Positions 1 to 8,483 of a stretch of DNA of 64,000 bases are shown in pieces. The position numbers and the translations under genes are program-made. This stretch comes from JBBROS01 sp965217935 (lineage in GTDB: Bacteria > Pseudomonadota > Alphaproteobacteria > Acetobacterales > Acetobacteraceae), in contig OZ244581.1 in the NCBI GenBank assembly GCA_965217935.1, positions 310,001-374,000 on the forward strand, read 5' to 3'. Each line of letters opens with the position of its first letter. Within the stretch, counting starts at the first letter, position 1. Below the pieces are notes generated by a model that did not search any database, had not been told where the DNA came from, and saw only the letters and a program-made list of their open reading frames with translations.

Positions 1-848
1 AGGAACACCGCGAGGTGTTCCTCGTGCGGGTGATGTGCTCGGTGCTGCGGGTCAGCGCCAGTGGCTACTATGCGTGGCGCGGCCGGCCCGAGAGCGCCCG
101 CGCCCAGGCGAACAAGGCGCTGGTCGAGGACATTCGCCGCGTGCACGCCAGCAGCCGGCGCCGCTACGGCAGCCCGCGCGTGCATGCGTCCCTGCGGGCC
201 GAGGGCAAGCGGGTGGGGTGCAACCGCGTGGCGCGGCTCATGCGCACGCACGGCATCCAGGCGCGCCGTCGGCGGGCGTTCCGCAAGACCACGGACAGCA
301 ATCATGCCTTCCCGCCTGCCCCCAACCTGCTGGACCGGCAGTTCGCGTCCGCGGTCGCGCCAAACCAGGTCTGGCTGGCTGACTTGACCTACATCGCCAC
401 CGGCGAGGGGTGGCTCTACCTGGCCGCCATCATGGACCTGTTCTCGCGCAAGATCATCGGCTGGGCCATGAACGAGACCATGCCGCAGGAGTTGACCCTG
501 GCGGCGCTGAACATGGCCATCACCAACCGGAAACCCTGCCCGGGGCTGCTGCACCACTCGGACCGCGGCAGCCAATTCGCAGCACACGCCTACCGCCGCG
601 TGCTGGACGAGCATGGGATGCGGTGCTCGATGAGCCGCAAGGGGAACTGCTGGGACAACGCGCTCATGGAGAGCTTTTTCGGCGGCCTCAAGACCGAGCT
701 GGACGGCGACGGCCCGTTCCACACCCGGCAGGCAGCGCGCACGGCCCTGTTCCGGGCCATTGAGGGCTGGCACAACCGCGAGCGCCTCCACTCGGGCATC
801 GGCTACATGACGCCGGTCAACAAGGAACAGCTCGCCGCGGCCGCGTAG
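1..848 (+). CDS. IS3-family transposase OrfB (5' end outside window)
   Basis: This is the catalytic half of an IS3-family transposase, a DDE integrase-fold (rve) enzyme. The HTH_21-like region contains RRRYGSPRVHASL. The catalytic core shows D in VWLADLTYIAT, D in LHHSDRGSQF and E in NALMESFFGGLKTE, the standard D,D(35)E arrangement. The C-terminus ends HSGIGYMTPVNKEQ, typical of the family. In the complete copy the frame starts 19 bases before this window begins. Nothing is broken in the visible part, so the enzyme could be active if the left half of the element is intact. Confidence 0.93.
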   Translation, partial: EHREVFLVRVMCSVLRVSASGYYAWRGRPESARAQANKALVEDIRRVHASSRRRYGSPRVHASLRAEGKRVGCNRVARLMRTHGIQARRRRAFRKTTDSNHAFPPAPNLLDRQFASAVAPNQVWLADLTYIATGEGWLYLAAIMDLFSRKIIGWAMNETMPQELTLAALNMAITNRKPCPGLLHHSDRGSQFAAHAYRRVLDEHGMRCSMSRKGNCWDNALMESFFGGLKTELDGDGPFHTRQAARTALFRAIEGWHNRERLHSGIGYMTPVNKEQLAAAA

Positions 849-884
849 GCCATAACCCGTGTCCACCGTAACGGGGGATGGTCA
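1..884 (+). mobile_element. IS3-family element, right part (cut by window edge)
   Basis: This segment matches the right 884 bp of the complete element at 35444-36719; base 1 here corresponds to base 35836 there. The only difference I found by reading is base 62 (T here, C at 35897), a synonymous Ser codon change. The right inverted repeat lies at 859-884, starts GTGTCCACCGTAACG and ends GGTCA. The left part is outside the window. The element sits inside an ExeA-like ATPase gene whose 3' part follows at once. Confidence 0.93.
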
Positions 885-1366
885 AACATCCAAAACTGAA
901 GAACGACCTGCGCCGCCCGAAGATGGAAGAAGTCTGAGACCGCACGACCGTATTCGAGTTCTGCGGTCTGCGTGACCGGCAGCGTGACGACATCGATTGG
1001 GTGCTCAAGGCCTCGCTGGAGGAAGGCGTGATGCCCGAAGACGTGCTGACCGATGAGGCCGCCACGCTGCTTGCAGTCAAGCTGAAGACGCCACTTCTGA
1101 TCGGTCGGCGCCTCGTGCGTGCATTCGAGGCCGGGTTCGAGATCGGCGCCAAGCCGATCACCGACGGCATCGTCGAGGCGGTCCTGTCCAGGAAACTTGA
1201 GGAGCTGGAGGCGCAGCTGACACGCAACGGATACGACGTGCGCAGCCTGGTTGAGCAGTTCGATGCAAAACCTGCCGGAATCCGCCGGCTGCTGCGGGGC
1301 GACCTGGACGCTGGCCGGGCGCAGGAACTCATCGACGAGATGCGTGCCGCCGGATTGCCGATGTGA
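885..1366 (+). pseudogene. ExeA/TniB-like AAA ATPase, C-terminal fragment
   Basis: The reading frame resumes straight after the IS3 right repeat with HPKLKNDLRRP, hits TGA at 935-937, then continues in the same frame as RTTVFEFCGL and on to MRAAGLPM at 1366. From memory of the family this is the C-terminal third of the ExeA-like AAA ATPases that accompany some DDE transposases as target-selection helpers. The Walker motifs would be upstream and are absent here. The gene is broken twice: by the IS insertion and by an in-frame stop where relatives have Gly or Tyr. Family assignment is moderately sure; loss of function is clear. Confidence 0.6.
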
Positions 1367-1609
1367 TGCAGTGGGTTTTCTGGCGGATTGCGGGGATGAT
1401 TGGACCATCCGGCGCGACCGCGCGGAAACCGCCCGTTTTCCGAGCGAACCGTCCCGCATCTAGCCGACGACATCGCACCCTTCGTCTCAAGCATTTTGTG
1501 TCGGAACGTTCGATCTCGCGTCCGTCGCAAAGATCGTGCGCTCAGTTTCAAACAGCGTGCGTCGGGCACCACCGCCAGTCTCGGCTAGTGCGCGTCGGAA
1601 AGTGCCCTT

Positions 1610-1643
1610 GATTGCGCGCCGGCTCGGTTATGATTGCGCGCCG
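1610..1643. repeat. Two 12-bp direct repeats, GATTGCGCGCCG
   Basis: GATTGCGCGCCG occurs at 1610-1621 and again at 1632-1643, spaced 22 bp, about one helical turn times two. It lies in the roughly 280-bp gene-free stretch between the ATPase fragment and livF. Regularly spaced short direct repeats near a transposition helper gene often mark a transposon end, but no terminal inverted repeat was identified here. The rest of 1367-1649 shows no gene that I recognise. Confidence 0.4.
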
Positions 1644-1649
1644 CCACAC

Positions 1650-2381
1650 CTAACAGACAACATTCTCTGCCTTGAAATAGGCGTGCTCCAATCGCCGGGA
1701 CAGCCCAGCCTCATCTGCCCTAGCTTCCAAAGCCACCCGGCCCTGCGCCAGAGCATACACCCGGTCCGACACCGCCAACGCCTTCTCAATCAACTGCTCC
1801 ACCAGCAGCACCGACGTCCCGCCCGCCCGCAATTGTTCGACGACGCCCAGCACGCGGTCGACCAGAACCGGCGACAACCCGGCCGAGGGTTCGTCCAGCA
1901 TCAGCAGCCGGGGCCGCCGCACCAGGCCCTGCGCCACCGCCAGCATCTGCTGCTGCCCGCCGCTCAGCGCCCCGCCGCGGTCGTGCCGTTTGGCAGCGAT
2001 CTCCGGAAAGAACGACAGCGCCTCCTCGATCCGGGCCGCGCGCTCGCCCCGGGCCACGTCATACCCGGCCAGCAAAAGATTGTCGGTGACGCTGAGCTGG
2101 CTGAATACCCGGTGCCCCTCGATCACGTGCACCAAGCCCGCCCGCGCCGACCCGCGCGGCCCGGCGCCCCGCATGTCGCGCCCATCGAACTGAACCGTCC
2201 CGGCGCTTGGCGGCAGCAGCCCGGAGATTGCGCCGAGCAAGGTCGACTTCCCCGCTCCGTTCGGTCCGAGCAACGAGACGACCTCCCCGGCGGCAATGCG
2301 CATATCGACCCCACGCAGCACGCCGATCTTGCCATAACCGGCTTCGAGCCCGGCTACCTGCAGCAGCGCGTCAGCCGCCAA
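1650..2381 (-). CDS. livF: Branched-chain-type ABC transporter ATPase LivF
   Basis: This is the second ATPase of a Liv/HAAT-type importer, acting at the inner face of the membrane. Walker A GPNGAGKS is at residues 39-46, the signature LSGGQQQ starts at 139, and Walker B LLMLDEPSAGL is near 159-169. At 243 aa it has the usual LivF length and the family ending (EHAYF near the C-terminus). It overlaps the 3' end of the upstream fusion gene by 11 bp, so translation is probably coupled. It is the last gene of the 9551-to-1650 operon. Liv-type systems carry amino acids, amides, urea or small acids. The enolase-type enzymes in the same operon suggest an acidic or hydroxylated carbon compound here, which is inference. 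Confidence 0.93.
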   Translation of the reverse strand: MAADALLQVAGLEAGYGKIGVLRGVDMRIAAGEVVSLLGPNGAGKSTLLGAISGLLPPSAGTVQFDGRDMRGAGPRGSARAGLVHVIEGHRVFSQLSVTDNLLLAGYDVARGERAARIEEALSFFPEIAAKRHDRGGALSGGQQQMLAVAQGLVRRPRLLMLDEPSAGLSPVLVDRVLGVVEQLRAGGTSVLLVEQLIEKALAVSDRVYALAQGRVALEARADEAGLSRRLEHAYFKAENVVC

Positions 2382-4167
2382 GATACGCGCTCACGACATC
2401 CTCGTGCGCCCGGATCTCATCCGGCGCACCCTCCGCCAACACTTGGCCCAGGTTCAGCACGGTCACACGGCCGCAGACATCAAAGATGAGGTCCGCGTGG
2501 TGCTCCACCAGCAGCACGCCCGTCCCCTGCCGGCCGATGCCTTGGATCAGCGCCCCAAGGCGGGCGATCTCGTCCCCCGAGAGCCCGGCTGCCGGTTCGT
2601 CCAGCAGCAGGAAGCGCGGACGCAGCATCAAGGCCCGTGCGATCTCCATAAACCGCAGTTCGCTATGCTGCAGCCGATCGGCACGGACCTCCGCCAGCGC
2701 CTCCAGCCCGACAGCTCGCAGCGCGAGCAAGGCCCGCTGCCGCAGAACCGCCTCGTCGCGATGATGCCGGGGCAAACTGAAAAGGGCTTCAAGGAAGCTG
2801 GCCCGCCCAATGGTGGCGCCGCCTATCATGACATTCTGCAGCACGCTGGCCTCGCCAACCAGCCGCGGCGTCTGGAACGTGCGGGCGATGCCGGCGGCCG
2901 CCCGCGCTTGCGGCGCGCCGGGATCGAGCGCCGCATCCCCGACCATAACGCCCCCGGCCTCGGGCTGGTTGAAGCCGCAGATGACGTTCAGGGTCGTGGT
3001 CTTTCCGGACCCGTTCGGGCCGATCAGCCCACGCACCTGCCCAGGCTCGATCACCAAGTCCAATCCGTCGATCGCACGCACCCCGCCAAAGCTCAACATC
3101 ACGCCTTGCAGCGCGATTGCCCCCGATGACGCCCCGCCGAGCAAATCCGCCAGCAGCTCCGGCCGCGGCAGGACGGCTCGGTTGCTCGCGAGCGGCTGCC
3201 GGCTCCGGACGTCCAGCAACGCCGCGATCCCGCCGGGCGCCGCGAGCACGATTAGCAGCAGCAGGGCCGCGTAGAGGAACGTGGACCAAACCACCAACGG
3301 CGCTGCGAACTCGGGCAGCCAGGTCAGGACCACGGTTGCGATCAACGGTCCCAGGATCGAGCCGCGTCCGCCGATCAGGATGGCGATGAAGAACAGCACT
3401 GAGAGATCGAACGTGAACGCTTCCGGGGTGATGTAGGACTGTAAGGTGGCGAACAGCCCGCCGGCAACGCCCGCGGTCGCGCCGCTGAACAGGAACACGG
3501 CGCCGAGCAGGCCGGGCTTGGAGATGCCGCAGATCTCCGCCGCCACCTCGGCATCGCGTACCGCGATCAGCGAGCGGCCGAACCGGCTGCGGGCGACGTT
3601 CGCCGTCATCCAGGTGCACAGGGCAGCGATCGTCAGGCAGAGCAGGTAGAAGCCGAACGCGCTGTCGAACGGCGTCGGCAGCAACGGGCCCGGCACGCCG
3701 ATGCCGCCGCCGGTCACGCTCTGCCACGCGAGCGCGATCTGCGTGACGATGGTGGCGAACCCCAGCGTCGTCATGGCGAAGTAGAACGTCCGCAGTCGCA
3801 ATGCCGGCAAGCCAACCAGCAAGCCGGCCGCCGCGCCCACCAAAGCCGCCGCCGCGAACGCAACCGGGACCGGCATCGGCGGCAACACGTTGCCAAGTGC
3901 CAGCACGCTCGCGGTATAGGCGCCCAACGTCAGCAACGCGACCCAGCCGATCGCCAATTGCCCGGCGAACCCAACGACAAGGTTGAGCCCCGACACCAGC
4001 ACCCAGTAGATCGCCGCCCGCGTCGCGATCAGCGTCCAGTAGTCGTTGCTGACCAACGGCAGCACCAATGCCGCGCCGAAAATGGCGGCATACGGCAACA
4101 GCCGCAGCAGCCCGTTCCCGGACGCTGCGCCCGGCGCAGGCATCGCACGGGCCGCGGCCCCGCTCAT
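2371..4167 (-). CDS. Fused Liv-type permease-ATPase (LivM-LivG)
   Basis: A single 598-aa protein joins two usually separate subunits. Residues about 20-315 form a LivM-type permease with many hydrophobic segments and the conserved GLNLVVGFAGQLAIG near 60-74. Residues about 350-598 form a LivG-type ATPase with Walker A GPNGSGKT at 383-390, Walker B FLLLDEPAAGL and a C-terminal VVSAYLGG typical of LivG. The linker of about 30 residues is rich in Arg, Pro and Leu. The gene overlaps livH by 4 bp and livF by 11 bp. Such fusions are known in this transporter family. There is no stop or frameshift at the junction, so I read it as a real fusion. The ATPase domain would be tethered to the inner face of the membrane. 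Confidence 0.9.
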   Translation of the reverse strand: MSGAAARAMPAPGAASGNGLLRLLPYAAIFGAALVLPLVSNDYWTLIATRAAIYWVLVSGLNLVVGFAGQLAIGWVALLTLGAYTASVLALGNVLPPMPVPVAFAAAALVGAAAGLLVGLPALRLRTFYFAMTTLGFATIVTQIALAWQSVTGGGIGVPGPLLPTPFDSAFGFYLLCLTIAALCTWMTANVARSRFGRSLIAVRDAEVAAEICGISKPGLLGAVFLFSGATAGVAGGLFATLQSYITPEAFTFDLSVLFFIAILIGGRGSILGPLIATVVLTWLPEFAAPLVVWSTFLYAALLLLIVLAAPGGIAALLDVRSRQPLASNRAVLPRPELLADLLGGASSGAIALQGVMLSFGGVRAIDGLDLVIEPGQVRGLIGPNGSGKTTTLNVICGFNQPEAGGVMVGDAALDPGAPQARAAAGIARTFQTPRLVGEASVLQNVMIGGATIGRASFLEALFSLPRHHRDEAVLRQRALLALRAVGLEALAEVRADRLQHSELRFMEIARALMLRPRFLLLDEPAAGLSGDEIARLGALIQGIGRQGTGVLLVEHHADLIFDVCGRVTVLNLGQVLAEGAPDEIRAHEDVVSAYLGG

Positions 4168-5024
4168 ACCCGGCGCTGCTGCGGCGCGCCGAACAACCCC
4201 TGCGGCGCCGCCAGCAACGCGACGATGAACACGCTGAACACGGCAACCGAGGCGAACACGCCGCCGAAAGTGAAGTTGGCCGCCTGCTGTAGCACGCCCA
4301 GCGCCAGTCCGCTGAGGATGGCGCCGCGGTTGTTGCCCAATCCCCCCAGCGCCACCGGCACGAACCCGTAGAAGTTAAGCAGCGCCCCGTTGGCAAAGAA
4401 CGCCAGCAGCAACTGTCCCGAGGCGAACCCGGCCAAGCCGCCGATCATCCCCGCCAGCGCATAGCTGGCCACGCGCAGGTTACGCTCCGGCAAGCCAAGC
4501 GCGCGGGCGGCGTAATTGTCCTCGGCGATGGCGAGGAAGGCCCGCCCGATCAGCGTGCGGCGATACAGCAGCTCCAGCCCCGCCACGGTCGCAGCGCAGG
4601 CGAGCATCGGCAGCCAGAACTTCTCGTCCCCAGGCCCGCCGCCGCCGAAACCCAGCAGCCGCGGGAATGGCTGCGGCTCGGTGCTCCACTCGATGGCCAC
4701 GAACTGCTGGATCATCAGCGCCAGCGCCAGCGTGGAGAGCACATACAGATGCTGGTCGAGCTTGTGCAGCACCGGGCGCACGGCAACGATCTCGGTCAGC
4801 ACGCCGACGAGCGCGCAGGATGCCAGCGTGAGCGCCAGCCCCAGCAACGTGGGCAAGCCCAGCACGCCGACGAACGCCGCCCCCAGCACGCCGCCCAGCA
4901 TCCCCAGCTGTCCGGTAGTGAAGCTCATCACCCGGGAGGCCGAGAACATGACGTTGTACACAACGCCCATCATGGCATACACGGAGCCGATCGCGAGGCC
5001 GGAGGCGAGGATGGAGGGCAGCAT
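4164..5024 (-). CDS. livH: Liv-type ABC transporter permease LivH
   Basis: This 286-aa integral membrane protein is the first permease of the Liv/HAAT-type importer. It is hydrophobic along its length and has the family's N-terminal LASGLAIGSVYAMMGVVYNV and the later GLPERNLRVASYALAGMIGG, equivalent to the EAA-like loop. Its stop overlaps the start of the permease-ATPase fusion (ATGA), and it begins 15 bp after the binding-protein gene, so it is clearly co-transcribed. No defect is seen. Confidence 0.93.
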   Translation of the reverse strand: MLPSILASGLAIGSVYAMMGVVYNVMFSASRVMSFTTGQLGMLGGVLGAAFVGVLGLPTLLGLALTLASCALVGVLTEIVAVRPVLHKLDQHLYVLSTLALALMIQQFVAIEWSTEPQPFPRLLGFGGGGPGDEKFWLPMLACAATVAGLELLYRRTLIGRAFLAIAEDNYAARALGLPERNLRVASYALAGMIGGLAGFASGQLLLAFFANGALLNFYGFVPVALGGLGNNRGAILSGLALGVLQQAANFTFGGVFASVAVFSVFIVALLAAPQGLFGAPQQRRV

Positions 5025-5039
5025 GACGCCGGCGCCGGG

Positions 5040-6227
5040 TCAGGCGTATCCCGGCGCCAGCTTATAGGCGCCCTGACGCTGCGTATTGGCCTCCGACATC
5101 ACCAAGTCGCTCTGTTGCAAGCCGTTATGCTGCGTCTTGGTCCAGGTGTAGCTGGCGTAAAGGCCGGGATAGTCGGTGACGGTGTCCCAATAGCCGATGA
5201 TCTTGGCCGCATCCGTGGACCCGGTCTCCTGCACGGCCCGGGCGATGACGTTGATCGCATCGGTGCCGCACAGCACCCACCAGAGCGTCGTGTCGTTGAG
5301 GTCGATCTGGTCCTTGATCGTGCCCACGAACGCCTGCACGTGCTCCGGCAGCTTGCCGTCCGCCCCATAGCTGCAGTTCTTGAATCCCAGGATATACGTC
5401 TTCTCCCAGTTGGCCGGCTTGGCGATCAACTGCCCCACCTCGCCCGAGCCCATCGCCGGGTGGCCGGTCAACGGCACGTTCCAGCCCATGTTGGCGCGCG
5501 TGTTCAGGATCCGCGAGATCAGCCCGGTCGAAACGGTCCAGAGCGTGATCGCCTCGGCCCCGGCGTTCTTCATGCGCAGCATGTCGGGCGTCACGTCCGG
5601 CTGGGTCGCGTCGATCGTACCCTTATAGACCACCTCGGCGCCGCGCTTCTCATAGGCCGCGGACGAGCTGTTGACCGTCGTCGTGCCATAACCGGTTGTA
5701 TCGCCGATCACCGCGAAGCGCTTCAGTTTGAGATTGTCGACGCCATAACCGCTGACCGCATCGTCGATTTGGCTGTTCGACGGCGCCATGCGGAACGCGT
5801 TCGGGTATCTGGCCGGGTTGATCAGCGTATCGACGAAGCAGGGATGCACGTCCGGCATCTTCGCCCGCGCCATGATCGGCGTGGTCGCCAAAGATTCGCC
5901 CGAGTTGGTCGGCCCCCAGATGGCATGCACCTTGATCCGGCTGATCATCTCCTGCGCCGCGTTCACCGCCTTGGTCGGGTCGCCCTGGGTATCGCGCACC
6001 ACCAGCTCGATCTTGCGGCCCTTCACGCCGCCGGCAGCATTGATGGCGTTCACCGCGTGACGCACGCCGCGGTCGAACCCGATCGCCGGCGCGGAGCTGG
6101 GCCCGGAAAGGGCGGCGAGCCAGCCGATGCGGATCGGCTCGCTTTGGGCGATGGCCGGGCGGGCGAGGCCCGAGACGGCAGCGAGGCCGGCGGCCCCTTG
6201 CGTGAAGCCGCGGCGCGTAATGATCAT
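5040..6227 (-). CDS. Liv-type periplasmic substrate-binding protein
   Basis: This is the type I periplasmic binding protein (peripla_BP_6) of the adjacent Liv-type importer. The N-terminus MIITRRGFTQGAAGLAAVSG followed by LARPAIAQ looks like a twin-arginine or long Sec signal peptide with cleavage after AIAQ. The mature start SEPIRIGWLAALSGPSSAPA is typical of the family. I chose ATG at 6227 because GGGGAGA lies just upstream; a TTG 15 bases earlier would place that ribosome site inside the gene. It follows the first enolase-type gene by 51 bp. The substrate cannot be told from sequence. The operon's enzymes point to a hydroxy-acid or a product of ester hydrolysis. Confidence 0.9.
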   Translation of the reverse strand: MIITRRGFTQGAAGLAAVSGLARPAIAQSEPIRIGWLAALSGPSSAPAIGFDRGVRHAVNAINAAGGVKGRKIELVVRDTQGDPTKAVNAAQEMISRIKVHAIWGPTNSGESLATTPIMARAKMPDVHPCFVDTLINPARYPNAFRMAPSNSQIDDAVSGYGVDNLKLKRFAVIGDTTGYGTTTVNSSSAAYEKRGAEVVYKGTIDATQPDVTPDMLRMKNAGAEAITLWTVSTGLISRILNTRANMGWNVPLTGHPAMGSGEVGQLIAKPANWEKTYILGFKNCSYGADGKLPEHVQAFVGTIKDQIDLNDTTLWWVLCGTDAINVIARAVQETGSTDAAKIIGYWDTVTDYPGLYASYTWTKTQHNGLQQSDLVMSEANTQRQGAYKLAPGYA

Positions 6228-6278
6228 GACGTTTCTCCCCAACGTTTGTCTTGCCCCCGGCGTTTGCCCGCCGGGTGG

Positions 6279-7361
6279 TTAGCGGCTCAGATGATCGATG
6301 TATTCGGCGTTGAAAGTAAAGCCCCAACCGGGCCGCTCCGGCACGATCGCCTCGCCGTTCTCGAATGCCAGCCGCTCGTGATACAGCTCGGAGAACCACG
6401 GCATGTATTCGAGGAAGCTGGCGTTCGAAAGTGCGCCCAGAACCTGGATGCTGGTCTCAGGGAACAGGTGGCTCGAGACGGCGATGTCGTGCGCCGCGGC
6501 CATGTGCCCCACCCGCATGAACTCGCTGACGCCGCCCACGCGCTGCAGGTCCGGCATCAGGATGTCGGCCGAGCGCAGCTCGATCATGCGCCGGAAGCCG
6601 TAGCGGGCGTACTCGGTCTCCCCGCTCGCGATCGGCGTGTCGAGCGCCACGGCAACGCGAGCCAGCCCGTCCAGGTCCCAAGCCGGCAGCGGCTCCTCGA
6701 ACCATGTCAGCTCGAAACGCTCGAGCATCCGCCCGAGCCGGATCGCTTGCGCCTCGTTCAGGCCCTGGTTGGCGTCGGCCATCAGCTTGACGCCGGGCCC
6801 GATGGCGTCACGCACCGCGGCGACGCGGGCGATGTCCTCCGCCGGGCTCTCCTTGCCGAGCCGCATCTTCACCGCGCGGAACCCCTGCTCGACGAACCGC
6901 CCGGCCTCCTCCGCCAATTCGCCTGTGGAGAGCGACAGCCACAACCCCCCGCTATGGTAGGCCGGCACACGGTCCTGCGCGCCCCCGAGCAGACGATAGA
7001 GTGGCAACCCGGCAGCCTTGCCCAGCGCATCCCACAGCGCGCCGTCGATGGCGGAGATGCCGACCACGGACACGCCCTGATGGCCAAGGAAATTGATACT
7101 CTTCCACGCCCGCGCCCAGAACCCGGCAATGTGGCCCGCATCGTGGCCGACAACGACGTCTGCCAAATCGTCCACCATCTGCCGCAGCACTTTGGTGCGC
7201 CGGTCGTTCAAGGTGAAGATCAGGTTCTCGCCGGCGATGCCCTGGTCCGTGCGAGCTGTCACCAGGATGCAGCCGAAGCAGCTTATCGGCCCGAGCGCGC
7301 TGCCCAGCGGTTGCGCGAGTTTCAGCACGACCGGCTTGGTCTCGACCGCTGTCACTTTCAT
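6279..7361 (-). CDS. Enolase-superfamily dehydratase/racemase (mandelate racemase type), 1
   Basis: This is a 360-aa mandelate racemase/muconate lactonizing-type enzyme. Such enzymes abstract the proton alpha to a carboxylate, giving dehydration or racemisation of acid sugars. A capping domain (about 1-125) is followed by the barrel. Candidate catalytic and metal residues are K165 and R167 in VKMRLG (a K-x-R variant), D196 in MADANQ, E222 in WFEEP, E248 in SGETE and H298 in SSHLF. The start is ATG 7361, which overlaps the stop of the upstream paralogue by 4 bp. The open frame runs further 5' but that part only shadows the upstream gene. The two paralogues differ in their catalytic K-x-X motif and therefore probably act on different substrates or steps. 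Exact substrate unknown. Confidence 0.87.
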   Translation of the reverse strand: MKVTAVETKPVVLKLAQPLGSALGPISCFGCILVTARTDQGIAGENLIFTLNDRRTKVLRQMVDDLADVVVGHDAGHIAGFWARAWKSINFLGHQGVSVVGISAIDGALWDALGKAAGLPLYRLLGGAQDRVPAYHSGGLWLSLSTGELAEEAGRFVEQGFRAVKMRLGKESPAEDIARVAAVRDAIGPGVKLMADANQGLNEAQAIRLGRMLERFELTWFEEPLPAWDLDGLARVAVALDTPIASGETEYARYGFRRMIELRSADILMPDLQRVGGVSEFMRVGHMAAAHDIAVSSHLFPETSIQVLGALSNASFLEYMPWFSELYHERLAFENGEAIVPERPGWGFTFNAEYIDHLSR

Positions 7362-8479
7362 GTCCTTGCCTCCGTTCGCGTGGGCGGCGCGTGGGCGTAG
7401 CGGGCGAGCGCCGCCGGGTCGGGATCGCAGCCGAGGCCCGGCCCCGTCGGCGCCGCCACCATGCCGTGCTCCGCCCGCACCCACGGGTCGAACGGGTTCG
7501 CCTCCATGTCCAGCCACAGGACCTCGATCAGCGGCCGCTCGACGAGGGCGGCAGCGATGTGCAGCGTGGCAAGGAAGCCCGGGCCGAAATAGGGGCTGTG
7601 CGGCATCACCTCGACCCCGTGCGCCTGCGCAAACGCGATCACGCGCAGCATCTCGCCGACGCCGCCCAGCTTCGTGACGCTCGGTTGCGCCACGTCGATC
7701 GCCCCGGCCTCGATCAAGCTGCGAAAGCCGAACAGCCCGGCCGCGTTTTCGCCGGCCGAGAGCGGGATGCCGTACCGGCGCAGGCTGGCAAGCCCCGCCG
7801 CATCCTCCGGCGGCCAGACCGGCTCCTCGAGCCAAAACAGTCCGTCGCCCGCCATCGACGCGGCCATCGCGCGCGCCACGGGCGGGGTCCAGGCGCAATT
7901 CACGTCGAGCATCACCGCCGCATCCGGCGCCGCCGTCCGGGCCACGAGCACGGCCTCCCGCGTCAGCTCATGCAGCTTGATGTGCCGGTAGCCTTGCGCC
8001 CGTGCGGTCCCGCTATTGCGAGCGACAAGGTCGGTGTCCCCGCCGTAGGACAGCAGGCTGGCATAGGCCGGCAACGGACCAGCCACGCTGCCGCCCAGCA
8101 GCCGCCAAAGCGGCTGCCCGGCCCGCTTGCCGAGCAAATCCCACAACGCGATCTCGATTCCGGAGAAGGCGTAGACGAACGGCCCGTTGCGCCCCAGCAG
8201 ATGCACGCCATGCAGCACTTGCCGCGTGAGCGCATTGATGTCTCCCGCATCCCGCCCCAGCACGAGCGGCGCCACGATGCTGTCGAGCGCTGCCTTGGTC
8301 GAGGCGATGGCGGCATGGCCGAACGCCTCGCCCCAGCCGATCAATCCATCATCCGTCTCGACCCGGACCAGCAGAATCTCCATCCGGTCCCATGTCTGCC
8401 CGGCGAACGACGTATGAGGCCCGCCCATCGTGAACGGCAGCGAGACGACCGAACTCTCAACCGCGGTAATCCGCGCCAT
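7358..8479 (-). CDS. Enolase-superfamily dehydratase/racemase, 2
   Basis: This second mandelate racemase-type enzyme (373 aa) belongs to the same operon. The motifs read are K168-L-H170 (K-x-H), D192 in LDVNCAW, E218 in WLEEPVW, E244 in SAGEN and a late His in MPHSPYFGPG. A K-x-H motif occurs in several acid-sugar dehydratases of this superfamily (family knowledge); the actual substrate is not predictable here. It starts 4 bp after the upstream hydrolase gene ends and overlaps the downstream paralogue by 4 bp. The pair plus the importer suggests sequential handling of one imported acid. Confidence 0.87.
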   Translation of the reverse strand: MARITAVESSVVSLPFTMGGPHTSFAGQTWDRMEILLVRVETDDGLIGWGEAFGHAAIASTKAALDSIVAPLVLGRDAGDINALTRQVLHGVHLLGRNGPFVYAFSGIEIALWDLLGKRAGQPLWRLLGGSVAGPLPAYASLLSYGGDTDLVARNSGTARAQGYRHIKLHELTREAVLVARTAAPDAAVMLDVNCAWTPPVARAMAASMAGDGLFWLEEPVWPPEDAAGLASLRRYGIPLSAGENAAGLFGFRSLIEAGAIDVAQPSVTKLGGVGEMLRVIAFAQAHGVEVMPHSPYFGPGFLATLHIAAALVERPLIEVLWLDMEANPFDPWVRAEHGMVAAPTGPGLGCDPDPAALARYAHAPPTRTEART

Positions 8480-8483
8480 GCTG

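Noticed and set aside
4749..7400. Very long plus-strand open frame (883 codons) opposite livH, the binding protein and the first enolase-type gene
   Set aside because: Composition is Arg/His/Gly-rich without any recognisable domain; it is the antisense of well-supported genes in GC-rich DNA.
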